A stretch of 64,000 nucleotides of DNA. Origin: an uncultured Phocaeicola sp. GTDB lineage: Bacteria; Bacteroidota; Bacteroidia; Bacteroidales; Bacteroidaceae. Numbering within the stretch: the stretch's first letter is position 1; each line of letters begins with the position of its first letter. Below the pieces are notes generated by a model, which saw only the letters and a program-made list of their open reading frames with translations, made no database searches and was not told the DNA's origin. The DNA lies in assembly GCA_944320815.1 (NCBI GenBank), contig CALUIZ010000002.1:1-64000 (forward strand). Reading direction: 5' to 3'. This document shows positions 8,541 through 15,178 of the stretch, in pieces. A program made the position numbers and the translations under genes.

Positions 8541-8580
8541 CAAAAATAGTTCCTATTTAGGAAACAAAAGCCGATAGGAA
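8541..8580 (-). promoter_or_regulatory. Toxin-antitoxin promoter with embedded operator
   Basis: On the minus strand the -7 box TATTTTTG (8541-8548) is preceded by the inverted repeat TTCCTA-TT-TAGGAA (8550-8563), with a TTTG -33-like element just beyond. A further TAGGAA half-site is at 8575-8580. An operator between the promoter boxes is the classic layout for autoregulation by a HigA-type repressor. Confidence 0.6.
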
Positions 8581-8681
8581 TATTAATAGCGAACAGTTTT
8601 TTAACATATTCATGGCTATCCTCTCCCATCAAATATTCTTTCCGCTTTCAAACCCCTCAAACCCTTATATATGAGAAAACA

Positions 8682-8730
8682 GCTTGAAGCATAATTCAGC
8701 ACCATCACAATAAGGTGCATGACTTCAAGC
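8682..8730. repeat. Imperfect inverted repeat in the 8.5-8.8 kb gap
   Basis: GCTTGAAG (8682-8689) and GCACC (8699-8703) pair with GGTGC (8714-8718) and CTTCAAGC (8723-8730), giving a two-part stem with a 10-nt loop and no T-run on the plus strand. The rest of the 8512-8790 gap shows nothing beyond the toxin promoter. It could be a structured RNA leader or a weak minus-strand terminator. Confidence 0.45.
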
Positions 8731-8792
8731 GTTACAACAAAAACATTTCCGGGTTAAATCTAATTTCAGATAATGATTGGAACTTTAATTCG

Positions 8793-8888
8793 ATGGATAG
8801 AAACGGTACGAGTAATTTTCACAGCTTTAGTCTTGATTATGAAAGTATGCAGCCTGTCGGAAAGTCAAGTCAGATCGAGGAGGTCTGA
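8793..8888 (+). CDS. Possible very small gene or gene remnant
   Basis: A 31-aa frame from ATG at 8793 (reading MDRNGTSNFHSFSLDYES...) stops inside the left half of the next terminator. The frame is open further upstream to about 8680 and reads like ordinary protein, so it may be the 3' remnant of a longer lost gene. No family recognised. Confidence 0.25.
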   Translation: MDRNGTSNFHSFSLDYESMQPVGKSSQIEEV

Positions 8889-8910
8889 TGACGGCTTTCC
8901 TTTTTTTATT
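8859..8910 (+). terminator. Intrinsic terminator
   Basis: GGAAAG (8859-8864) and GTCAGA (8869-8874) pair with TCTGAT (8884-8889) and GCTTTCC (8894-8900), followed by seven T. Confidence 0.65.
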
Positions 8911-9019
8911 TTCCCCATCCTTCTCGTGTCCCCTCAAAGCCTTATTAATGAGAAGAATAATAAAGAAGAAAACGAGAGAACAATAACAATAGTATGAACA
9001 ACAAAAATCAAAAAGTAAA

Positions 9020-9181
9020 ATGGGAAAATTAGTAGAAGGATTGAAGATTGCGGCTTATGTGGCCGAAATCGTGATGGCAAGCTCAGTAATAATCGAGCTT
9101 ATCGGAAAATGCGGCGGTAGAGTGAAAGTGAAAGCCGCAAGTGTAGAAGCCGGAGCAAAGAAAGCATCGGAAACAGAGTAA
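9020..9181 (+). CDS. 53-aa small hydrophobic protein
   Basis: It starts MGKLVEGLKIAAYVAEIVMA and has one predicted membrane helix (about residues 5-28), then a Lys/Ala-rich tail. It lies 6 bp before a second tiny frame, and the pair is bracketed by two strong terminators, which supports a separate small transcript. The function is unknown; small phage membrane proteins (holin-like, superinfection-related) and type I toxins have this look. Confidence 0.5.
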   Translation: MGKLVEGLKIAAYVAEIVMASSVIIELIGKCGGRVKVKAASVEAGAKKASETE

Positions 9182-9187
9182 CGTCTT

Positions 9188-9298
9188 ATGAATTATGACA
9201 AGACACAGGACGTGATTATAACGATTCTGGAGGTGGCAACCTCCGTTCTGAAAGGAATCAAGAAGCTAAGAAGTTTATTTGTAAAGTCAAAGAAATAA
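9188..9298 (+). CDS. 36-aa amphipathic peptide with basic tail
   Basis: From ATG 9188: MNYDKTQDVIITILEVATSV, then a Lys/Arg-rich C terminus (KGIKKLRSLFVKSKK). The stop codon lies in the right arm of the terminator stem at 9264-9310. A short hydrophobic helix followed by a basic tail is the profile of many type I toxins and phage lysis peptides, but nothing else here proves that role. Confidence 0.4.
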   Translation: MNYDKTQDVIITILEVATSVLKGIKKLRSLFVKSKK

Positions 9299-9315
9299 AC
9301 CTCTTGGCTTTTTTT
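9263..9315 (+). terminator. Long-stem terminator overlapping the 36-aa peptide gene
   Basis: The 18-nt arms at 9263-9280 and 9293-9310 pair with one G-U and one mismatch, followed by a T7 tract. It ends the two-peptide transcript and lies 40 bp before the DUF3871 gene. Confidence 0.75.
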
Positions 9316-9353
9316 CGTTTGACGGATTATCAACAACTTAAAACTTTAAGAAA

Positions 9354-10382
9354 ATGAAGAAGAATCAGAAACAGCCGGCCGTTTCACAAACGGAAGCGGA
9401 AACGACAAGCATGGTGATTGAACCAACAGGGAATGAACTGATCGCACCGGATGAAACGGGAAAGCATCCCAATTTCATCGAAGCGAACACATCGGGAATC
9501 ACGCTGAAAGAGTTGACGGAGAAGAACATCATCCCTACCTTCAGCGACAACAGCCTGACCATCTCACACCAGAATTTCATCGGTGCGGTATCAAAAGTGG
9601 CGGAACAGACATTCGGAGAACTCACGCCTGTCGAATGCAGGGTATCACACCCCATCATCGGACGCATTCCATCAGCCCAGCACAAGAAAGCGAGCGAACT
9701 GACGGAGGAAGAAAAGACGGTTTTCTATCAACGGTTAGCTTGGGTCTGTCACATCAAGAACCTTGTGAGAACCATCAACGGACAACCTACCCATCTTTGT
9801 ATTGGCGGAGTCCGTGCTTACAACGAGGATAAACTCTACAGCAAGCGAAGTCCCATGAAATTCAAGATCTTCGTGGGCTGGCAAGTAAGAGTATGCAGCA
9901 ATCTGATGCTGACAACCGATGGCTTTTCAGGGACTATCGAATGTATGACGGAAGCTGACATCATGCAAAAGTCCATAGAATTATTCGGGACATTCAATCC
10001 GCATAAGGAAGAAACCTTGGAACTTTTAGAAGGATTAAGAGAAACTTCACTCACAGAAGAACAGTTCTGTAAGATCGTGGGCAGGCTAAGACTATACCAG
10101 TTCTTGCCTGCACCTGAACAAAGAAGACTGCCCTCATTGCAAATAGGCGATCAAGCCGTGAATGCGATGGTTAAGGGATATGTTTCCAACCCGAATTTCG
10201 GAAAGAAAGACGGGGAAGATTTCACCTGCTGGAACTTGCTCCAACTGGCAACAGAAGCGGTTAAATCAGCCTACATTAACTGTTGGTTGGAAAGAAACCA
10301 GAACTGTACGGATTTCGCAGTCGGAATCCAAAACGCTATCCGTGGTCACGATACCGAAGGCTACGGATGGTTCTTGAATTAG
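9354..10382 (+). CDS. DUF3871 family protein
   Basis: 342 aa. After a low-complexity N terminus (about 1-45) the sequence matches the Bacteroides DUF3871 family as I know it: CRVSHPIIGRIPSAQHKKA, LCIGGVRAYNEDKLY and the C-terminal GYGWFLN. Members occur in phage and integrative elements of Bacteroidales; the biochemical role is not established. The tryptophan-rich body resembles phage proteins that act on DNA or the host, but that is inference. It is the first large gene of the recombination module and has its own terminator downstream. Confidence 0.8.
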   Translation: MKKNQKQPAVSQTEAETTSMVIEPTGNELIAPDETGKHPNFIEANTSGITLKELTEKNIIPTFSDNSLTISHQNFIGAVSKVAEQTFGELTPVECRVSHPIIGRIPSAQHKKASELTEEEKTVFYQRLAWVCHIKNLVRTINGQPTHLCIGGVRAYNEDKLYSKRSPMKFKIFVGWQVRVCSNLMLTTDGFSGTIECMTEADIMQKSIELFGTFNPHKEETLELLEGLRETSLTEEQFCKIVGRLRLYQFLPAPEQRRLPSLQIGDQAVNAMVKGYVSNPNFGKKDGEDFTCWNLLQLATEAVKSAYINCWLERNQNCTDFAVGIQNAIRGHDTEGYGWFLN

Positions 10383-10402
10383 CCTATATAAAATAAGTAT
10401 AG

Positions 10403-10459
10403 GAGAGGTACACATTATCAATATCAACCGGATAAAGATTTTGTGTGCCTCTCTTTTTG
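10403..10459 (+). terminator. Terminator after DUF3871
   Basis: GAGAGGTACACA (10403-10414) pairs with TGTGTGCCTCTC (10442-10453; one G-U), then T5. Stem base and tail resemble the terminators at 12673 and 14510. Confidence 0.75.
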
Positions 10460-10484
10460 TTTCACCAATTAAAAAATCAGAGAA

Positions 10485-10958
10485 ATGACAGACGTAAATA
10501 TCGAACTTTTCAATAGGACATCGCCTGAGAGGAAGATTGAACTCATCAAGAATCTGACCCAGGCTGAATTATCCGGAGTATCGGAAACAACCCTGCTCCG
10601 GATTACAAAAGAAGCGGGACGCAGGAATCCCGGAACGAGGAACTGTGAGCTTTATATCCACCCGGACAGAAGAACCGGAAACCGTTGGAACTCCGAAGTG
10701 GAAGGGATACGGCTCAACAAAGGGAAACTGTATGTCATGGCCTATATCCAGCTTGACCATACGGACTGTGAGAAAACAATGCCTTCCGATGATTTTTTCA
10801 GGGAAGGGGAATACAGAGGGGCGGTTATCAGAAATGACCGTTATGGGAATCCTCAAACCAACTATTACGTGTACGATGTGAAAGACAAGGCTGAGGTTCT
10901 GAGAGCCGTCTGTCTTGAATACGTCCATATCAAGTACAAATCAAAACTTAACCGTTAA
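10485..10958 (+). CDS. Hypothetical phage-module protein
   Basis: 157 aa, soluble, no signal peptide or membrane helix. I recognise no domain. It starts with a short helical region (SPERKIELIKNLTQAELSG), then a beta-rich body (ELYIHPDRRTGNR...YVMAYIQLDHTD). It lies directly upstream of the Sak gene (14 bp gap) and is probably co-transcribed, so an accessory role in phage replication or recombination is plausible. Confidence 0.7.
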   Translation: MTDVNIELFNRTSPERKIELIKNLTQAELSGVSETTLLRITKEAGRRNPGTRNCELYIHPDRRTGNRWNSEVEGIRLNKGKLYVMAYIQLDHTDCEKTMPSDDFFREGEYRGAVIRNDRYGNPQTNYYVYDVKDKAEVLRAVCLEYVHIKYKSKLNR

Positions 10959-10972
10959 AAACTTAAAACATT

Positions 10973-11722
10973 ATGTGTGAATTTCAACAACCCCAAATCC
11001 CTGCCAACGCAACGGCAGACGAAAGGAGAGCCGTCTATTTTGACGCTCTCTATACTCTTGACCTTCGTGATAAGGTTGAGAAGTACAATGACCTGGCTTA
11101 TCTGAGTTGGGCAAATGCCTGGGCTGAGTTCAAACGGTGTTATCCCTCAGCCACGTACCGGATTATCAAGAATCCGGAAACGAACTTACCTTACTTTGCA
11201 GATCCCCAAATCGGGATTATGGTCTATACCGAAGTTAGTGTAGACGGGATTACTCATGAAATGTGGCTTCCGGTAATGAATGCTTCCAACAAGTCCATGA
11301 AACTTGAACCCTACACCTATCAAATCTGGGATAAGTTCAAGAAACAGTATGTAGAAAAGACGGTGGAAGCAGCCACGATGTTTGACATTAACAAGACGAT
11401 TATGCGATGTCTGGTGAAAAACCTCGCCATGTTCGGTTTGGGACTTTGCATTTATTCAGGTGAGGATTTCCCGGAGAGTGAACCGTCTGACATGCGCCAA
11501 CAAGCAGATGCTTCCAAGAAAACAACAAGGAGAACCAAAGCTATACCCCAAATGCAACAGGCAGTTGACAAGTATGCCGGTATCAAAGCGGCCTTGAACG
11601 CTTGTCCTGACCAGCAATCGTTGATGAGCCTTTATCAGCAGCATAAGAACGAGGTGGACGGCAACGCTGAAATCAAGGCTCTCTTTACCGAGCGCAAGTT
11701 ACAACTTCAAAAAGCGGCATAA
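10973..11722 (+). CDS. Sak/DUF1071-type single-strand annealing protein
   Basis: 249 aa. The conserved core (YLSWANAWAEFKRCYPSATY, MPVMNASNKSM-like WLPVMNASNKSMKLEP, then INKTIMRCLVKNLAMFGLG and IYSGEDFPE) is the Sak3/DUF1071 family of phage annealing proteins, functional analogues of Red-beta and RecT. Such proteins coat single-stranded DNA and anneal it to complementary strands. The C-terminal third is a Lys/Gln-rich helical tail. The stop is 3 bp before the exonuclease ATG, the usual pairing of annealing protein and exonuclease. Confidence 0.88.
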   Translation: MCEFQQPQIPANATADERRAVYFDALYTLDLRDKVEKYNDLAYLSWANAWAEFKRCYPSATYRIIKNPETNLPYFADPQIGIMVYTEVSVDGITHEMWLPVMNASNKSMKLEPYTYQIWDKFKKQYVEKTVEAATMFDINKTIMRCLVKNLAMFGLGLCIYSGEDFPESEPSDMRQQADASKKTTRRTKAIPQMQQAVDKYAGIKAALNACPDQQSLMSLYQQHKNEVDGNAEIKALFTERKLQLQKAA

Positions 11723-11725
11723 ATT

Positions 11726-12616
11726 ATGACAACGAAAAGAATTGAACTGAAACAGAGTGAGGTTGTCTTTTTAAAAGAGCCTCACGAATACTGGCTTGGC
11801 AATAAAAAACTAAGCGGAATTACCGGAATGCTACAAAGGCAGCTGTTCCCTGATGAGTTTGAAGGAATACCGGAAAGAATGATAAATGCGGCGGCGGAAT
11901 ACGGTTCGGATGTTCATGTTTCGATAGAGGATTTTGACAGGAACTGGAACAATGACGGGACACAGGAAGTGGCGGACTATATTGAAATCTGCAAGGAATA
12001 CGGACTTGTTCACGAAAGTTCGGAATATTGTGTTACCGACGGTAAAAACTGGGCTTCAATGATTGACAAGGTGTACAGGGCTGACGATGCCACGTTTGAC
12101 ATAGCTGACATCAAGACCTACGGGACGATGACATCAGAAAAACTTGAAAAGGCGAGGTGGCAGCTTAGTATATATGCCTACCTGTTCGAGCTTCAGAACA
12201 AGAAAGCCAATGTAAGAAGGCTGTTTGTGATACACCTTAGAAACAAGCCGAAGAAAGACGGCACGTTCGACCGTATCAAGGAAGTGATTTTTGTGGGCCG
12301 GATACCTTCCGACGTTTGCAAGGAACTTATGGACTGCGATTCAAGAGGGGAACAGTTCAATAATCCATACAGCATACCGGAAGAAATAAAGAACCGGGAA
12401 GCGGAGATTCGGGAACTTGTTCAGGGAAAAAACAAAATAGAGGAAAGGCTAAGCGTCCTCAAATCACATATCCTGTCTGAAATGGAAGCGAAAGACGTAA
12501 AATTCTGGTTCACGGACACGATGAGACTTACAAGGAAGCTGCCGGAACAAGAACTTCATTCGACTTGCAGGCGTTCAGGAAAGACCATCCCGACATTGAT
12601 TTCGAAGCCTACATGA
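11726..12616 (+). CDS. PD-(D/E)XK phage exonuclease, C terminus frameshifted
   Basis: 296 aa as read. Motif GSDVHVSIEDF matches the His-containing motif of Cas4/phage-type exonucleases, and DIADIKT gives D128-x-K130 of the PD-(D/E)XK core; the QLSIYAYLF segment also fits. The partner is the Sak protein. Near 12544 the family-like C terminus (FDLQAFRKDHPDIDFEAYMK) continues in the -1 frame to a stop at 12655-12657, whereas the annotated frame drifts into unrelated residues and stops at 12616. Loss of one G from a G-run is the simplest cause. The nuclease core is intact; only the last 35 or so residues are affected. Confidence 0.85.
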   Translation: MTTKRIELKQSEVVFLKEPHEYWLGNKKLSGITGMLQRQLFPDEFEGIPERMINAAAEYGSDVHVSIEDFDRNWNNDGTQEVADYIEICKEYGLVHESSEYCVTDGKNWASMIDKVYRADDATFDIADIKTYGTMTSEKLEKARWQLSIYAYLFELQNKKANVRRLFVIHLRNKPKKDGTFDRIKEVIFVGRIPSDVCKELMDCDSRGEQFNNPYSIPEEIKNREAEIRELVQGKNKIEERLSVLKSHILSEMEAKDVKFWFTDTMRLTRKLPEQELHSTCRRSGKTIPTLISKPT

Positions 12617-12672
12617 AGACTTCAAAAGTTGCAGGGTCATTGGCAATATCAATTTAAGACTCGGAATATAGA

Positions 12673-12727
12673 CCGGGGAGACAATCATATAATAACAAAA
12701 ACATTATGATGTCTCTCCGGCCTTTTT
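12673..12727 (+). terminator. Terminator after the exonuclease
   Basis: CCGGGGAGACAATCAT (12673-12688) pairs with ATGATGTCTCTCCGG (12706-12720) with small bulges, followed by CCTTTTTCTTTT. Confidence 0.65.
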
Positions 12728-12766
12728 CTTTTATGTATAACGAACAAAACAATAGGAGAATCAACA

Positions 12767-13012
12767 ATGAAACAACTCATACTACAATTCGTGGCGGTAG
12801 ACGACTGGAACCGCCCTGTATTCAAGGACGGGAAAGGAAGATATTTTGGAGACACCGAGAATCTGTTCAATTATGGTGCGGATAAGGATGAGGTTTATAG
12901 CTTCTATCGCGGCAAGCAATTGAATGAACATATATGCTATTTCGGCAGATGTTCTGACGGCGATCCCATAGGAGGAAGGATTAATGAGGATGTGAAAATA
13001 ATTCTGGAGTAA
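12767..13012 (+). CDS. Small hypothetical protein
   Basis: 81 aa, no signal peptide or membrane helix, starting MKQLILQFVAVDDWNRPVFK. The pattern of a short beta-rich protein with NRPVFKD and RYFGDTENLF recurs in small Bacteroidales phage and plasmid proteins, but I cannot assign a family. It overlaps nothing and is followed after 4 bp by the zinc-ribbon gene, suggesting one transcript for the small genes at 12767-14498. Confidence 0.65.
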   Translation: MKQLILQFVAVDDWNRPVFKDGKGRYFGDTENLFNYGADKDEVYSFYRGKQLNEHICYFGRCSDGDPIGGRINEDVKIILE

Positions 13013-13016
13013 GACA

Positions 13017-13373
13017 ATGTATATGAAGAAAGAATATCACTGCCCTGTATGTGGCAGAAAACTTATAAAGTCGGATATTGAAGGCTACGGTTTCCAATGC
13101 CTCCACTGTGACGAAGATTTTACAGAAGTTGAAGCAACAATTAAAACGGAAAAGACAATGAAAAAGAAGAACAACAAACGACAGGAAGAAATGGAGTTCC
13201 TCTATGGAAAGGAGAACGCCAATAAGCCGATGTATCGGACTGTCCATGAGACACATCACGAGGCAATCAGGGAATGCGGATATTGCGGAAAACCTCTCAC
13301 GCCGTCCGAGGTGAACGATTACGGGACACTTTGTGAAGCCTGTTACATGAAGGAATACTATGGCGATGAATGA
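13017..13373 (+). CDS. Protein with two zinc-ribbon modules
   Basis: 118 aa. Two C-x2-C pairs near the N terminus (YHCPVCGRKL...FQCLHCDED) and two more near the C terminus (CGYCGKPLTPSEV...LCEACYMKEYYG) make two small treble-clef or ribbon zinc modules joined by a Lys/Glu-rich helix. Such proteins bind nucleic acid or proteins. It ends in TGA, showing that TGA is a normal stop in this module. No specific family assigned. Confidence 0.7.
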   Translation: MYMKKEYHCPVCGRKLIKSDIEGYGFQCLHCDEDFTEVEATIKTEKTMKKKNNKRQEEMEFLYGKENANKPMYRTVHETHHEAIRECGYCGKPLTPSEVNDYGTLCEACYMKEYYGDE

Positions 13374-13412
13374 GACAAATGTGTATAAACCTATTAAAAC
13401 ATACGGTTTGTT

Positions 13413-13556
13413 ATGAAAGAGAAAAAACGGAAAGGAGGCGCAGAAAAGACAATCCCTTTTCGGCCTCAAATAAAGAGAGCAAACTATGGTATAAACAAAG
13501 GTGTCAGAGCTGTAATCGTCAGTATCAGCCCTAATGAACCTAACTATTTTAGATAG
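13413..13556 (+). CDS. Small basic protein (47 aa)
   Basis: An ATG at 13413 opens a 47-aa frame starting MKEKKRKGGAEKT, with a basic N terminus and a beta-like C terminus (GVRAVIVSISPNEPNYF). The stop is 1 bp before the next ATG (13558). Support comes from tight packing and plausible composition; no family recognised. Confidence 0.45.
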   Translation: MKEKKRKGGAEKTIPFRPQIKRANYGINKGVRAVIVSISPNEPNYFR

Positions 13557-13557
13557 C

Positions 13558-13773
13558 ATGACAAGATACCATTTTAGCGTTACAATCAATCATGTACGGA
13601 TTAAAGTACATATAAATGCGAAAAATCAAATGTCTGCCTACGGGAAAGCGAAAAGACTTTACCCTATGGCAACGAGTATTCATTTAACAAGAAGTGAAAA
13701 TTATGGAACCGAGATATGTATTGATTTTGGATTTCAGTGCCGGCTGTCTGAATATAATAGAGCTGACCGATGA
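13558..13773 (+). CDS. Small hypothetical protein
   Basis: 71 aa from ATG 13558, reading MTRYHFSVTINHVRIKVHIN and continuing with AYGKAKRLYPMA. A beta-hairpin followed by a helix is suggested; short proteins with this YxFxVxI...A..KA...YP pattern are common in Bacteroidales mobile DNA. Its last 71 bp overlap the next gene in another frame, which is unusually long for this module, so the true 3' end could have been changed by mutation. Confidence 0.45.
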   Translation: MTRYHFSVTINHVRIKVHINAKNQMSAYGKAKRLYPMATSIHLTRSENYGTEICIDFGFQCRLSEYNRADR

Positions 13774-13930
13774 AGAATTGAAGGAATCAGAGAAATACGA
13801 TGATTTTGAAGATTTCCTCTCAACCATTGAGGATAAGTATGGGTTCAGGTTAAATGACTGCAATTGGATGGTTACGGAAAACCTGTCCATTTACAGATAT
13901 GAAAACGGGAAGGAGGTGGAAGATGCCTAA
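13703..13930 (+). CDS. Small acidic hypothetical protein
   Basis: 75 aa from ATG 13703 (a GTG at 13694 would add three residues). It begins with a short hydrophobic beta strand (YVLILDFSAGCLNIIEL), then is highly acidic (DEELKESEKYDDFEDFL). Its stop overlaps the start of the MPNWC-family gene by 8 bp, indicating translational coupling. No family recognised. Confidence 0.55.
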   Translation: MEPRYVLILDFSAGCLNIIELTDEELKESEKYDDFEDFLSTIEDKYGFRLNDCNWMVTENLSIYRYENGKEVEDA

Positions 13931-14498
13931 CTGGTGTGACGTGGAATACAAATGCGTGGGTAAACCGGAAGATATAAAGTCTTTGTACAAGGTATTTAAA
14001 CATATCGACAGACGAAAGACCACGATTGTAAAGAACGGATTCGGCAAGTGATGGCTCGGTAATCTCGTTATTCTGCTTGGAGGCGATTGGAAAAAATACA
14101 GGTGTCGTGGTGAGATAACCTACTATGAACTGGACGGCAATATTCTGACCATCTGCCAATCCACGGCCTGGTGTGAACAGGAGGGCATCCGGGATATAAT
14201 AGAAGAAAAATACCCTTCAATCAAAGTGTATTACCGTGAAGAAGAACCGGGATGCGGTGTATACTATACCAATGATTCAAGCGGCGAGTATTTCCCTGAA
14301 AGGTACTGTCTGGATTCTTACGAGGATTGCGAGTATTTCCGGGCAATAGAAGAAGCGGCAGTGTTTGTTTCAAGGATTGTCGGAAAAACAATACTGTCCA
14401 CGGAAAACGACATAGCTCGTGCTTTGGACGACTATGTTGAACGGCAAGAGGACGAGGATGTTTGGTATTCGTTCCATGCCTTTGAAGTGGTGGAATGA
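13923..14498 (+). pseudogene. MPNWC/YubB-like (DUF1281-type) protein interrupted by in-frame TGA
   Basis: Reading through one TGA at 14049-14051 gives a continuous 191-codon protein: MPNWC at the start, NGFGK before the stop, then WLGNLVILLGG, an AWCEQEGIRDII segment, EEPGCGVYYTNDSSGEYF and an acidic C terminus. These are features of the small MPNWC-type proteins of phages and plasmids, in which the WLGN and EEPG segments belong to the same domain. A change from CGA to TGA would explain the stop. The stop at 14496-14498 is also TGA and a neighbouring gene ends in TGA, so recoding is unlikely. The 3' part retains good coding sequence, so the mutation looks recent. Confidence 0.75.
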
Positions 14499-14509
14499 TA
14501 CGGAAAAAG

Positions 14510-14550
14510 GAGAGGCCGGGGTTAAAATCCAGCTTCTCTTTTTATTTTTT
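14510..14550 (+). terminator. Terminator closing the phage-like module
   Basis: GAGAGGC (14510-14516) pairs with GCTTCTC (14532-14538), one G-U, followed by T5 and a further T-run. Confidence 0.6.
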
Positions 14551-14588
14551 CTCCTTCACTGGTGTAAGGCAAAGCCGGAAGCCAATGA

Positions 14589-14726
14589 ACGAAGTGAATG
14601 ATAAAACATAACCATCCGTAAGGGTGGAATAAAAAATCTACAAAAGAGTACCTTTTAATATAAGAATAAGTATTTCCGTAAACAAAATATTCCATCTTGA
14701 CGGTTATGTCCCTACTCATGCTTCGT
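14589..14726. repeat. Large nested inverted repeat
   Basis: Four segments pair in order: ACGAAG 14589-14594 with CTTCGT 14721-14726; ATGA 14598-14601 with TCAT 14716-14719; CATAACC 14607-14613 with GGTTATG 14702-14708; GGTGGAATA 14623-14631 with TATTCCATC 14688-14696 (one G-U). The 56-nt loop is AT-rich. No gene overlaps it. It could be a structured RNA, a replication or recombination site, or a miniature element; no target-site duplication was identified. Confidence 0.6.
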
Positions 14727-15178
14727 GGCGGCTTCTATCTTTGATTTACCCGGTTCATGGAGAAAATATCGAGAATTTCGAGAATTTACACACATCGAAA
14801 GATGATTTTTCTACTTTCGCCGTCTGGGAAAGTAGTAAAATCCTTATATTTGACACGGCTTCTATGTTGCAATCCAAATAATCGGATAATATTTGTTTTA
14901 AATTAACTATTATATTTCAATCACTTGCAAGATTGAAGTCTTTTTATAAGAAGCACACATCCCTTGTCCGACAAGTTATGCCGGACGCGATATTGACTAA
15001 AAAGCAACAGACCTACCAGACAAACTTCTATAAGAGGACACGGAATGAAACCGTACCTCAATTTACTTCTTCAGAAGACAGGTTAAAACGCAACAATCTC
15101 TTTCTAAGATGAAGCCTTGTGGCTCATCAGCCGTGGGTAGGAGTCGTTTTATGAAGTTGCCTGCCGGTCTGTATGCTT
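14727..15178. other. Non-coding stretch between the inverted repeat and the IS110 remnant
   Basis: No credible gene. It holds a -7-like box TATATTTG at 14845-14852, a hairpin TTCAATC (14916-14922)/GATTGAA (14931-14937) followed by a T-run, and a short inverted repeat CTTGTC-C-GACAAG near 14960. The right part may be the 3' flank of the IS110-family element. Confidence 0.5.
14859..14945 (+). ncRNA. Candidate small RNA
   Basis: A transcript of about 87 nt is predicted between the -7-like box TATATTTG (14845-14852) and the hairpin-plus-T-run at 14916-14945. No conservation information is available from the sequence alone, so this is only a promoter-terminator pairing. Confidence 0.2.

Noticed and set aside
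8773..8997. A 74-aa frame in the gap before the small-peptide genes
   Set aside because: It runs through a strong terminator (8859-8910) and shows no coding character.
14049..14051. TGA read as Trp or Sec (alternative code) in the phage-like module
   Set aside because: TGA is also used as a normal stop in the same module (13371-13373 and 14496-14498), and no SECIS-like structure or tRNA was found.
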